This document shows positions 19,001 through 27,382 of a DNA stretch of 64,000 nt, piece after piece. This DNA is from Bacteroidota bacterium (GTDB lineage Bacteria > Bacteroidota > Bacteroidia > Chitinophagales > Chitinophagaceae), in contig JAUZOD010000001.1 of assembly GCA_030706635.1 (NCBI GenBank), positions 186,001 to 250,000 of the forward strand, read 5' to 3'. Position 1 is the first letter of the stretch. Every line of letters begins with the position of its first letter. The position numbers and the translations under genes are program-made. The notes beneath the pieces are model-generated. The model was not told the DNA's origin, ran no database searches, and saw only the letters and a program-made list of their open reading frames with translations.

Positions 19001-19393
19001 CCCATTCACATCCGCCATTGTAACACCTGTTTTCCATCCGCCTTTACGGCCTTCCAGTCCCTTACAGGCTTCCAGGGTGATGTCTTTAAACTGAAGATGT
19101 CCCAGGTTCAGATACAATTTATTTTCTCCCATATTGGAAGTAAAAAAAACATCCTCCAGCCCGTCATTATTGATATCTCCAACGGCTACGCCACCGCCAT
19201 TGTAAAAATATTCATACCCCAGCACGTTACGATCTTCCGATTCGCGGAGATCATTACTAAATTTGATATGCGTGTCTCTGGGAGATTTTAACTGAAAAAG
19301 CGGTGTTTGTGAAATAACCGGACCTGCAGCAAGAAGGATCAATACTTCAACAAACAAAAACCTAAAAGGCTTTATCAATAACGAGAGATACAA
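16088..19393 (-). CDS. FG-GAP / VCBS repeat protein with ASPIC-UnbV domain
   Basis: A 1101-residue secreted protein. Many repeats of the integrin-like calcium-binding FG-GAP/VCBS type occur throughout (VAVGDINNDGLEDVFFTSNMG, VTMADVNGDGLLDIY, VFADLDNDGDLDLLINNI, VASGDINKDGLEDIFISGD), with DxNxDGxxD loops that bind calcium and form beta-propeller blades. An ASPIC/UnbV domain around residues 510-590 contains GAKAYLY and VRIIWPDQTTQLL. Function is unknown; such proteins are common beside SusC/SusD pairs. The start appears to be a TTG at 19393, because no ATG lies in frame before the hydrophobic signal (FLFVEVLILLAAG). A terminator separates it from the SusD gene, so it may be read through or have its own promoter. 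Confidence 0.88.
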   Translation of the reverse strand: MYLSLLIKPFRFLFVEVLILLAAGPVISQTPLFQLKSPRDTHIKFSNDLRESEDRNVLGYEYFYNGGGVAVGDINNDGLEDVFFTSNMGENKLYLNLGHLQFKDITLEACKGLEGRKGGWKTGVTMADVNGDGLLDIYICYSGKVDSNIRRNQLFINQGDLKFKEEAKEYGLDDPGYGTQAVFFDYDNDGDLDMFLLNHNIIKVSNLELAKYKDLTDEMAGDKLFENQHGHFVDVSKKAGIHQDPLTFGLGVAIADVNQDGWQDIYVTNDYNEPDYLYINNHDGTFTEKSKDYFRHLSEFSMGVDIADFNNDGLPDVMTLDMLPESNRRQKLLQLQENYENFQIMQDQGLYKQYMRNMLELNNGDGTFSEIAQFAGVSNTDWSWCPLLADFDNDGYKDLFVSTGYLRDYTNKDFLRYWGDYKIKKQMDKEPELLMDLVKAMPVTIYPNYIFRNNHDLTFSNKQKEWGLMDSKISSGAVFADLDNDGDLDLLINNINQNAFVYQNMSREQHNSNYLSISLKGDGPNTHAIGAKAYLYNKGSVQYQEVNPNRGYLSCVTTKLHFGLAEQQQVDSVRIIWPDQTTQLLTNIKANQELKIAEDPHANSPWILKPVKNETVFVRAPDFVDYKNVAFTENDFKRQLLMLFMYSKTGPVVASGDINKDGLEDIFISGDKDKYGKIYVQQPGGKFSPLAIDIGDENSSAISAAVFFDANGDGFPDLYTAKGGYSLFQPNTPSLQDELFLNDGKGNFQLAQTALPNLSASSKSCVRPCDFDNDGDLDLFVGGRVIPGAYPVTPRSFLLVNDGKGTYHVSPTPFDSLGMVTDAQWVDLNNDGRKDLILCGEFMPVKIFINLPDGFTDKTKDYFEEGQQGFWNCISIADVDGDGQPDIIAGNLGLNSQIHVSEKEPGELYYADFDNNGSIDPFFNFYIQGKSYPFVSRDELNNQIYPMRLKFHSYKAYADATIKDIFSEKELAGASKLTVTESRTVCFLNRGGKFIKTILPVQAQFSMVTRILTGDFTGDGHADLLLLGNHMDNRLKIGSIDANYGCLLAGDGKGGFTYVPQPLSGLSIKGDVKSAEEIGIDGKKYILVGINDEKLEFYKEK

Positions 19394-19455
19394 GATGGAT
19401 TGATTATTGATTAAAACAAATCGTACTTAAAGATAGGGCATCCGTAAATAAATAT

Positions 19456-19491
19456 AAAAAAAGGCAGGATCTTCAGTGAACCCTGCCTTTT
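19456..19491 (-). terminator. Rho-independent terminator after susD-like gene
   Basis: On the minus strand a 10-base stem AAAAGGCAGG pairs with CCTGCCTTTT, and a run of eight T follows. It sits 28 bases after the stop of the SusD-like gene and before the ASPIC/FG-GAP gene. Transcription of the downstream pair therefore probably depends on read-through or a separate promoter. Confidence 0.85.
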
Positions 19492-19519
19492 AAACCATAG
19501 ACAACCTCAATCATTCCTG

Positions 19520-21091
19520 TTATTGCGCATCCCACCACATGTGCGTGGTAAACAAATCGGGTCCCTGCGCAGCGATAGCGGCCTTATAGGCATCTGCTGA
19601 AAGTGTGATTTGTTCTGTAGGATAAATTAACCTCCGCGGAATTTGGCCGTTGGATGCATTTCCCACGTAATTAACCGGCGTTAAAACAGGGAAGCCAGTT
19701 CTCCGCCAGTCGGCCCAGGCCTCGTATCCATTGAATGTACAGGCGAATAATGTCCACAATTCTGTTTGTATCGCCTCTACTTTATTATCCAATGTGCCTC
19801 CCGGATAAGGATTGGCAGCCTGATAAGCTGTAATATCTCCGGCTGAGGGTGCATAAGTAGGTGTATAAGAGGCCATCTGCTGAAGTGCCGCAGCCTGACC
19901 ATTCCGGTATTCCGTAGCTGCAGTTCCTGCAAACCATCCTCTCTCGATGGCTTCCGCCTTTAGAAATTCGACTTCTGCATAAGACAGGATGATGTCGGGT
20001 GCATTGTCTGTGTATATGTTAATATTCATTACAGAATAAGTAGCAATCGGATCGGGAGATACGTCAAGCCCGTTCGGAAGACCTTTCTGTACGCCTGGTG
20101 AATTGTCGCCCGGTGTTGTACCGGTGCCTGCCGATGTTTCACCTACTGCTGCAATCTGGGAAAGCCTTGGGTCCTGTCTGGCCTTCATGGCATCTATAAG
20201 CGTTTTTGACCACTGGATATTGCCATGAAGCACTTCACCTCTCGTGATTTTATTCGAAGGACCTAAATTGTAAGAATTGGGATTGGTTGTTGCCGATGCA
20301 CCACCCGGGTAAATGATGATATAGCTCTCATCATTGCTGGTCATAACGCCGCCGGTCAGGGCTTTGTTCACCCAGGCTTGGGCAGTTGTAGCATCTACTT
20401 TTTGCAAACGCATAGCCAGCCGCAACATCAAAGAATTTGCAAAATGTTTCCATTTTCCAATATCGCCCTGGTAAGCAAAATCAGCAGCCGAAGGTATGTA
20501 AGCGGAAGTACTTAGCGCTGATCCTGCCTGGTCCAGTTCATTCAGCATATCCATATAAATATCCTGCTGTTTATCATACGCAGGAGAATACACAGAGCTC
20601 AGATATCCGAGCCCAGCCTGGAAATACGGGATATCTCCATACATATCGGTCATAATAGACATCTGAAGCACTTTCAGTATCCTGGCCATGGATAAAATAT
20701 TCACGTTGGTCACGGAATCCTGTCTGGCCAGATAGATCAGGTTCACGAGGTTCTTAATCGAATTTGGATAATTTCCTTCCCCGTTACTGGTTCCGAAATA
20801 AGCACCGGAAGCATCGTTGGTTGCTGAGAAAAGATACTTATCCCCGGAGTAAAAGCTTCCCAGGGAGGCGAACTGCTGCACCATGGGCATGGCATAAATA
20901 AAATTACCGCGCCAGGTGGTATAACCGGGATCACCAGCGGAGCCGGCGAACAGCAATTGTGATTGTCCAAAGATGTAATCCAGCGGCACAGAAGCCGGTT
21001 GAGTTGGATCGACATTGATTTTATTAAAGTCCTTTGTACAGGAGGCCATTGATAAAATCAGGCATGATAGAATGCATATTTTGCGAATCAT
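19520..21091 (-). CDS. SusD/RagB-like outer membrane lipoprotein (SusD-like_2 type)
   Basis: 523 residues. The signal ends in a lipobox (SMASC, Cys at about 18), which predicts lipid attachment at the outer membrane. The body is TPR-rich and alpha-helical: NIKNLVNLIYLARQ-like helices, DMYGDIPYFQAGLG, FANSLMLRLAMRLQKV, ILSYAEVEFLKAEAIERGW, and a C-terminal NGYEAWADWRRTGFPVL. These features are typical of the SusD-like_2 subfamily. It works as the lid of the adjacent SusC channel, capturing a nutrient at the cell surface. It lies 27 bases after the SusC gene. The ligand is unknown. Confidence 0.95.
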   Translation of the reverse strand: MIRKICILSCLILSMASCTKDFNKINVDPTQPASVPLDYIFGQSQLLFAGSAGDPGYTTWRGNFIYAMPMVQQFASLGSFYSGDKYLFSATNDASGAYFGTSNGEGNYPNSIKNLVNLIYLARQDSVTNVNILSMARILKVLQMSIMTDMYGDIPYFQAGLGYLSSVYSPAYDKQQDIYMDMLNELDQAGSALSTSAYIPSAADFAYQGDIGKWKHFANSLMLRLAMRLQKVDATTAQAWVNKALTGGVMTSNDESYIIIYPGGASATTNPNSYNLGPSNKITRGEVLHGNIQWSKTLIDAMKARQDPRLSQIAAVGETSAGTGTTPGDNSPGVQKGLPNGLDVSPDPIATYSVMNINIYTDNAPDIILSYAEVEFLKAEAIERGWFAGTAATEYRNGQAAALQQMASYTPTYAPSAGDITAYQAANPYPGGTLDNKVEAIQTELWTLFACTFNGYEAWADWRRTGFPVLTPVNYVGNASNGQIPRRLIYPTEQITLSADAYKAAIAAQGPDLFTTHMWWDAQ

Positions 21092-21118
21092 AGTGAGTTA
21101 TTTTTAGGCAGGTTTAAG

Positions 21119-24100
21119 TTAAAATTTTACATTAAGATTTATTCCCATCGTTTTTGTAATGGGCATTCCAGTAAATTCCAACCCTTGCGCATTGCCATTA
21201 TTGTAAGTGGATTCAGGATCAATATTCGGCGTATGCTTGATAATGGTCCACAAATTTCTGCCCACAATGGAAACTGTCACGGATTTAAAAGGCGTATTCC
21301 TGAATGTTCTGGCAGGAATGGAATAATCCAGGGAGAGGGAGCGCAGCTTGATAAAATCAGAACTGTAAACAAACGGTTCGCCGAAATTATACAGGTTCAC
21401 GTAATAGGCTTCCGCCTGAACATTCTTCGTATTTGCCGTTTGACCATCTTCCATCACCCCCTTGCCTACCACACCCGTTTCCCTGCCGGGAAGGGTCCCT
21501 TTGGATAACCCATACCGGTAGGCGAGCGCTTCGGTGCCTGAGAAAATCACACCTCCGAATTTCCCGTCGATCAGCATATTCAGTGTGAAGTTTCTGTACC
21601 GGAAGGAGTTGCTGAAACCTGCCGTATAGGGTGAAACGCCGGTTCCCATATCTTTCAGATTGTCTGCTTTATCGGGAAGCCCGGATGAATTGAAAATAAT
21701 CTGCCCCGCGGCATTTCTTTTGTAGGCCACCACCTGGAGCTCACTGTATTCTTTCCCGATTTCCTGCGCGATATAAGCAGTTTGGGTGCGGGCATTATCT
21801 ACAGATATCTGGGTAAGGTCTCCATATAAAGCTTTGACTAAACTTTTATTGTAGGAAAAATTAATTCCCGGTTCCCACATAAATCCGGTGGGTGAACCGA
21901 AGCGGTAGCTGAGCATTAATTCAACCCCTTTATTGGAGATCTCGCCAACATTAAATACTGCTCCGGTATAACCTGACGTTGGTGAAATGGTGGCCGTAAG
22001 GATATCATCTGTTGTTACACGGTTATACACAGCCAGATCCAATCCCAGCCGGTTGTTGATCATTCTGGCTTCGAGACCAATTTCATCGGTTGTTGAAACA
22101 TAAGGCTTCAGCTTGGAATTGGGAACCCCGGATGGTCCAATCTGAGCAAGAGGAGCTGAGCCGTTGGCACCCGACAAACCGTAGGTGAGTGATAATTTAT
22201 ATGGATCAGTATCCCCGCCAGCCTGTGCCCATGAAGCTCTTATCTTGGCATAGTTGATGGCGGCAGGAAGTCTCAGGGCGTCGGATATCACAAAGCTCAT
22301 CCCGACGGATGGATAGAAAATGCTGTTCTTAACCGTCTGACCCTTGGGAACCGTAGCCGGCGTCAATGCTGAGAACCAGTCATTACGGCCGGTAACGCTT
22401 AAGAACAGATAATTATTGAAGGAGAAATCGGCAGATCCGTAAAATGAATTGATCCTCTTTTCAAGGTCACGGTGCGTATTGTTGATGCTTCCCGGATTCA
22501 CATTGCTCACATCATAAAAGAAAGGAATATTGAAAGGACCGCCTGAGGTATTATCCCCAAGAATTGACTGCGACATGGCATTACCACCGGCAATGGCATT
22601 GATAGCGAACCGGCTCCCGATCTTTTTGTCAAGACCAATGATGAAACCTAGGTTTGATTCCCGGAAATCCACCAGATTTTGTGAGTAGCTTCCGCCTAAG
22701 GAATAACCGGCACCGGTTGGTGTAATGTCCTTGTCCCGGTAGGTGAACTTGTCAAAGCCCATTAAGCCTTTAACATAAAGCCAATCGGTGATATTCAATT
22801 TAGGTTCAAAAGAGGTCAACAATCTTTCTTTGGAATCGTCCTCCTGATATTTTTCAGTAACAAAATAGGGATTGTTGACATACTGGTTATTGGACCAGAC
22901 TTTTTCTGAACCATCCGTATTCGTCACATTGTCTTTTAAGGTTTGAACCGCTAAAGAGGTTGGGAGGGTCCATAGCGTGTAGGCCGCATTTCCAGGCGAA
23001 TCTGACAGTCTTGGCCGGTTGTGGTTTTTGTCCTTAATATATTTGATGTTCCCAGTGAAAGACAATTTATCACTTAATTTGCCATTGAGGTTCAAGGCCA
23101 CATTATCCCTCCTAAGCGAATTACTTGGCAGGATGCCGGTATTATTCAGATCACTCAGGGAAAGGCGATAATTCAATTTATCTGTGGCTCCGGACATGGC
23201 CACAGAATTCGTCCAGGTATTTCCGACCCGGAAGAACTTAGACAAATTATCTTTAACCCCCACATAGGGTCGGGTCACCCCGTCATATTGAATAGCTGGT
23301 GATCCATCCAGTTTGGCGCCATAACTGTTGGTCTGGGTATTCGGGTCTGCGGTAGCCGGTTTTGACCCCTGGAGGTCTCCGTTTAAGGCATCGCCGATTC
23401 CATATACGTATTGATAATCTTTAAAGGTTTTATTCAGCAGCGATTCCCCAACAAAATTGCTATTCAGTTCCAAACCGATCGCGCCATTGTTTTTACTACC
23501 ACTTTTGGTGGTAACCAGGATGGCCCCGTTTGAGGCCCTCGAACCATACAGGGCAGCAGCTGTAGCGCCTTTCAGCACGCTGATGTTTTCGATTTCATCC
23601 GGATTCAGACTGGAAATACCGTCACCCTGATCCGCACCACCCCACATCCCCACCGCTGTGCCGCCACCGCCGGCACCATTCTGCAGGTTATTCATATTCT
23701 CATTATTCATCGGAATCCCGTCCACCACGATCAGCGGCTGGTTATCACCACTCAAAGATCCATTTCCCCGCAACGTGATACGGGAAGAACCACCCGGACC
23801 GGTGGCCGTTGAAACAATATTAAGGCCGGCTACCTTGCCTTCCAGCGAATTCGAGATATCCACCGACCTGGCCTTGGTTAGCTCGCCTCCATTTATTTCA
23901 GAAACGGCATAACCCAGGGATCGTTTCTCTTTCTTGATACCCAGCGCGGTTACCACCACCTCTTCCAGTTTCTGGGATTCCTGGTTGATGGTTATATCCA
24001 GGGTCGGGCCCTGAACCACGTACTCCTGAAGTTTGTACCCTACATAACTTACCTGAATGGTGGCCCCCTGCTTTACATTACCCAGCCTGAAAAAACCATC

Positions 24101-24268
24101 CTCATTCGTAATGGTTGATTGCCGGGTTCCCTTTACCGTAATGGTTGCACCAACAACGGGACCCGCACCCTGAAAGTTAACATGACCTGTTAGTTCAGAA
24201 GTCTGGGCAAAAGAGAAAGAATAAAGGCAAAGGAAGAAAGGGAAGATAAACAGAAGTTTTTTTCTCAT
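21119..24268 (-). CDS. SusC/RagA TonB-linked outer membrane receptor
   Basis: A 1049-residue receptor. A signal peptide (to FAQ) is followed by a carboxypeptidase-regulatory-like domain (about 25-95, GHVNFQGAGPVVGATITVKG and YVGYKLQEYVV), a TonB-box-like stretch (LEEVVVTALGIKKEKR), the plug (GLNIVSTATGPGGSSRITLRG, DGIPMNN, VLKGATAAALYGSRASNGA) and a 22-stranded barrel ending in NVKF. It imports a bound ligand across the outer membrane using TonB energy. The plug region is complete, so this is a full-length receptor. The 5' leader contains a hairpin at 24413-24435. Confidence 0.95.
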   Translation of the reverse strand: MRKKLLFIFPFFLCLYSFSFAQTSELTGHVNFQGAGPVVGATITVKGTRQSTITNEDGFFRLGNVKQGATIQVSYVGYKLQEYVVQGPTLDITINQESQKLEEVVVTALGIKKEKRSLGYAVSEINGGELTKARSVDISNSLEGKVAGLNIVSTATGPGGSSRITLRGNGSLSGDNQPLIVVDGIPMNNENMNNLQNGAGGGGTAVGMWGGADQGDGISSLNPDEIENISVLKGATAAALYGSRASNGAILVTTKSGSKNNGAIGLELNSNFVGESLLNKTFKDYQYVYGIGDALNGDLQGSKPATADPNTQTNSYGAKLDGSPAIQYDGVTRPYVGVKDNLSKFFRVGNTWTNSVAMSGATDKLNYRLSLSDLNNTGILPSNSLRRDNVALNLNGKLSDKLSFTGNIKYIKDKNHNRPRLSDSPGNAAYTLWTLPTSLAVQTLKDNVTNTDGSEKVWSNNQYVNNPYFVTEKYQEDDSKERLLTSFEPKLNITDWLYVKGLMGFDKFTYRDKDITPTGAGYSLGGSYSQNLVDFRESNLGFIIGLDKKIGSRFAINAIAGGNAMSQSILGDNTSGGPFNIPFFYDVSNVNPGSINNTHRDLEKRINSFYGSADFSFNNYLFLSVTGRNDWFSALTPATVPKGQTVKNSIFYPSVGMSFVISDALRLPAAINYAKIRASWAQAGGDTDPYKLSLTYGLSGANGSAPLAQIGPSGVPNSKLKPYVSTTDEIGLEARMINNRLGLDLAVYNRVTTDDILTATISPTSGYTGAVFNVGEISNKGVELMLSYRFGSPTGFMWEPGINFSYNKSLVKALYGDLTQISVDNARTQTAYIAQEIGKEYSELQVVAYKRNAAGQIIFNSSGLPDKADNLKDMGTGVSPYTAGFSNSFRYRNFTLNMLIDGKFGGVIFSGTEALAYRYGLSKGTLPGRETGVVGKGVMEDGQTANTKNVQAEAYYVNLYNFGEPFVYSSDFIKLRSLSLDYSIPARTFRNTPFKSVTVSIVGRNLWTIIKHTPNIDPESTYNNGNAQGLEFTGMPITKTMGINLNVKF

Positions 24269-24686
24269 CGTTAGTTAGTTTTAGCAAGTAAAAAAACAAA
24301 TAAGCCTTTAGCAAAGTGAAAGTAAATGGATTTTAGTGATGATTGTGGTACTTATTTAACAGATTATTGTCATTTATTTTCAGTTACTAAGATTTACACA
24401 AAAAAAATATCAAAAGGAGGTGGTAGCTCCTTTTTTTATTGCCTCCTATCACATCACCCGGTAATTTCCCTGTACTATTGAATAAAGAGATCCCAGTTCC
24501 TGAGGTATTCCTAATAAAACCAGCCTAACTGAAAGACAGCACAATCGTTTGATCTGCTGCCCGTACCTAAACCTATTTTTTCTATGCGTCATGCCCTACC
24601 AGCTGGTGTTTTTTTGATGTATAAAGTATGGTATCCAGGGTTTTCTCCAAATGGACTAAATTGATCCTGATTAATTCGCGTGAAAA
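24269..24686. other. 418-bp divergent intergenic region between SusC-like and cytochrome genes
   Basis: This stretch holds the upstream regions of two divergent genes. It is AT-rich and has no open frame worth reporting. The clear structure is a hairpin at 24413-24435 (listed separately). I saw no strong -33/-7 promoter pair in the right spacing for either gene, and no heptad or octad repeat. Confidence 0.6.
24413..24435. terminator. Hairpin with T-runs on both sides in the SusC leader region
   Basis: An 8-base stem AAAAGGAG pairs with CTCCTTTT around a 7-base loop. Seven T continue the plus-strand side. On the minus strand a GATA and then eight T follow. Either strand could terminate transcription here. 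It lies about 145 bases upstream of the SusC start, so a minus-strand transcript beginning further upstream would meet it before the gene. Confidence 0.55.
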
Positions 24687-25934
24687 ATGGCGCACTTACC
24701 CGGCTTTAAAAAGCAAAATCTGACCATCCTGGTCATTTTCATCCTGGTGTGCCTGGGCGGCATCTTCTGTGCCGGTTTCGGCTCTTCAAAATCCCAGGCC
24801 ATTCATGCTCATAAAATTCAGAATCCTTATGCCGGGTCCGCTTCCTGCCAGGGCTGTCACAAAGACATTTATGATACCCATATCTCCACGGCTCATTATT
24901 TATCCTCCCGTCCGGCACAGGAAAAATATATCAAAGGCAGTTTCGCGCCATCCAGGAATCATTTCAAATTCAACAATTTCACGGATGTGGCGATGGATAA
25001 AACAGACAGCGGGTTTTATCAAACGGCCTATATCAGTGATATGATTTTTCAAAGGGAGGCTTTTGGAATGGTCATCGGCTCCGGAAGAAAAGGACAAACC
25101 TATTTGTATTGGCGGGACAGCACCCTGTTCCAACTACCCATTTCTTATTATACCCCGTTGGACAGCTGGTGCGTTAGCCCAGGTTATCCTTCAGCGGTTA
25201 TTTTTTTCTATAAAAAAATCCCCGCCAATTGCATAGAATGTCATGCGAGTTTCGCCAAAACCATCACGGAACCGGATGGAGCAATTGCTTTCGACAGCAG
25301 CAGCCTGATCTATGGAATTGACTGTGAGCGATGTCATGGCCCTTCCGCGGCGCATGTTGCCTTTCATCTCCAGAATCCGAATGAAAAAATCGCCCGGTAT
25401 GTAATCAATCCGAAAGCATTGAGTCGGCAGCAAAGATTGGATGCCTGCGCCCTTTGCCATTCCGGATTCAGGAAAGAAAAATTGCCGGCCTTTTCTTTTC
25501 AGGAAGGCGATAAACTGGATGATTTTTCTACCCCTGCATTCAATGACAAAACAAACGCTTCCCTGGATGTGCACGGTAATCAATACGGCCTATTGACCTC
25601 CAGCAAATGTTTCAAGTCCTCTGCGATGGATTGTTCCTCCTGCCACAACGTACACCGGACCGAATTGAATGATCCGGTTTTATTTTCCAGCCGTTGCATC
25701 ACCTGTCATCAGGAACATGGTCCCGATACCTGCAGCCTTATTCCGCCCAGGGGGCTGGTGTTGAGTGATAATTGTATTGATTGCCATATGCCTTTGCTTC
25801 CCTCTAAAAAAATATTTTTGCAAATGGCTGATCCAAAGAAGTCCACGCCCGATCTGGTGCGCACCCACCGGATTGCCATCTATCCCGATATCACGAAGAA
25901 ATTCCTGGCCAGCCATTCTTTGGATACGAAATGA
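24687..25934 (+). CDS. Seven-haem c-type cytochrome
   Basis: A 415-residue exported protein. An N-terminal hydrophobic helix (about 12-30) serves as a signal or anchor. Seven CxxCH haem-binding motifs start at Cys54, 182, 213, 254, 316, 337 and 363. The 120-residue gap between the first and second haems holds a separate soluble segment (KFNNFTDVAMDKTDSGFYQT, YLYWRDSTLFQLPISYY) typical of large multihaem cytochromes of the c554/TPR-linked kind. Its role would be periplasmic electron transfer; the partner is unknown. The next gene, 60 bases away, is a thioredoxin-like protein. Confidence 0.88.
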   Translation: MAHLPGFKKQNLTILVIFILVCLGGIFCAGFGSSKSQAIHAHKIQNPYAGSASCQGCHKDIYDTHISTAHYLSSRPAQEKYIKGSFAPSRNHFKFNNFTDVAMDKTDSGFYQTAYISDMIFQREAFGMVIGSGRKGQTYLYWRDSTLFQLPISYYTPLDSWCVSPGYPSAVIFFYKKIPANCIECHASFAKTITEPDGAIAFDSSSLIYGIDCERCHGPSAAHVAFHLQNPNEKIARYVINPKALSRQQRLDACALCHSGFRKEKLPAFSFQEGDKLDDFSTPAFNDKTNASLDVHGNQYGLLTSSKCFKSSAMDCSSCHNVHRTELNDPVLFSSRCITCHQEHGPDTCSLIPPRGLVLSDNCIDCHMPLLPSKKIFLQMADPKKSTPDLVRTHRIAIYPDITKKFLASHSLDTK

Positions 25935-25994
25935 AGAGATCCGGCATTTTGATAAACCGATGCCTACATTTGCCTTTCGCCATAATTCCGTACG

Positions 25995-27284
25995 ATGATT
26001 AAAATATATTCGCGGTGGTTTTTGTGCATTTCCATTTTGATCTTTTATATTCTTTCCGCCCAGGCCCGCTCCTTTTCGCACGAAGATTTATCCGGAACGC
26101 TCACACAACACTCAAGCCTGCCGGATGGAATCTGGCGGGCGCATCTTCTCCGGAAAGACGGCCAGGAAATTAGTTTTAATTTTGAAACCAGAGACAGTGC
26201 CGAAAAAAAAATCCTATACGTCATGAATGGGAAAGAGCGTTTGCTGGTGGATCAGATCCGGCAGGTTCAGGATTCGTTATTCATCCAGATGCCTTTTTTT
26301 GATTCCCGTTTTCCTTTGCGGATTTCCGGCGGGAACAGGCTGGACGGATACTGGATAAAAAATTACGGAGACCGGGTGGTTAGGATGCCATTTCGCGCCG
26401 TGCTGAATCAAAGCGCGAGGTTCACTGTTTCCCAACCGCCCCGTTTTGATATTACCGGGAGATGGTCAGCTGCTTTCAATGAAGACAATGGCTTAATGGA
26501 AGCGGTGGGCGAATTCAGGCAATCCGACTACCGGGTTACCGGAACCTTCTTAACCACAACCGGAGATTACCGCTTTCTCGAGGGCGTTGTGGATGGAGAT
26601 TCTCTTAAAATCTCCACGTTTGATGGCGGAGATGCTTACTATTTCACAGCAAAGATTGACGGTCCCGGTAAACTATCCGGCGGCCTGTTTTACGCGGGTG
26701 CGGTCAATAAAGAGACCTGGAAGGCCGAAAAAAACGAAAAAGCCGCACTGCCGGATGAATACAGCCTGACCCGTCTGAAAAATCCGGCCAGGGCAACACT
26801 GAATTTTAAATTTAAAAGCATAGACGGCCGGATGATTTCCATTCTGAGTCCGGCCTTTAGAAATAAAGTGGTCATTGTTCAGATCATGGGATCCTGGTGT
26901 CCCAACTGCATGGATGAAACTCTTTTTCTGAGCGACTTTTATCAGAAAAACCGGGACCGCGGCACGGAAATCATCGCGCTGGCTTATGAACGAACCACCC
27001 ATTTTGAGTCATCTAAAAAATCTCTGCTATCATTTAAAACCCGGTTTCATGTCACTTATCCCATCCTGGTGACCGGCGTCACCGTAATGGATCCCTTAAG
27101 AACAGAAAAGACCCTGCCACAACTTGAAAAAATCATTGGTTTTCCGACCACCATTTTAATAGATAGAAGGGGGCAGGTTAGAAAAATTTCCACGGGATTT
27201 AACGGGCCGGGTACGGGCGACCATTATGAAATATTTAAAAAAGAATTTAATGAGCAGGTGGATAGTCTTTTAAATGGGCAATAG
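25995..27284 (+). CDS. TlpA-like thioredoxin with large N-terminal beta domain
   Basis: 429 residues. After a signal sequence (WFLCISILIFYILSAQA), residues 30-265 form a beta-rich region (GTLTQHSSLPDGIWRAHLL, FDITGRWSAAF, RVTGTFLTTTGDYRFLEG) that I do not recognise beyond its use in Bacteroidota redoxins. The C-terminal 150 residues are a TlpA/AhpC-type thioredoxin fold with the active site GSWCPNCMDE and cis-Pro segment IGFPTTILIDRRG. Predicted role: periplasmic thiol-disulfide exchange, possibly keeping the cysteines of the adjacent seven-haem cytochrome reduced for haem attachment. The pairing is inference from adjacency. Confidence 0.85.
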   Translation: MIKIYSRWFLCISILIFYILSAQARSFSHEDLSGTLTQHSSLPDGIWRAHLLRKDGQEISFNFETRDSAEKKILYVMNGKERLLVDQIRQVQDSLFIQMPFFDSRFPLRISGGNRLDGYWIKNYGDRVVRMPFRAVLNQSARFTVSQPPRFDITGRWSAAFNEDNGLMEAVGEFRQSDYRVTGTFLTTTGDYRFLEGVVDGDSLKISTFDGGDAYYFTAKIDGPGKLSGGLFYAGAVNKETWKAEKNEKAALPDEYSLTRLKNPARATLNFKFKSIDGRMISILSPAFRNKVVIVQIMGSWCPNCMDETLFLSDFYQKNRDRGTEIIALAYERTTHFESSKKSLLSFKTRFHVTYPILVTGVTVMDPLRTEKTLPQLEKIIGFPTTILIDRRGQVRKISTGFNGPGTGDHYEIFKKEFNEQVDSLLNGQ

Positions 27285-27382
27285 CTGTTTTCACCGCCCC
27301 CAGTCCGGCATTCACCGCTTATTGTTTTCTTTTTTTGAACCGGAGAAATATCTTCGCCTCCTGTCAGCAAAAAAAGGCACTC

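Noticed and set aside
24412-24424. AAAAGGAGGTGG, a strong Shine-Dalgarno-like sequence in the SusC leader.
   Set aside because: No start codon follows at a usable distance on the plus strand; it is one arm of a hairpin.
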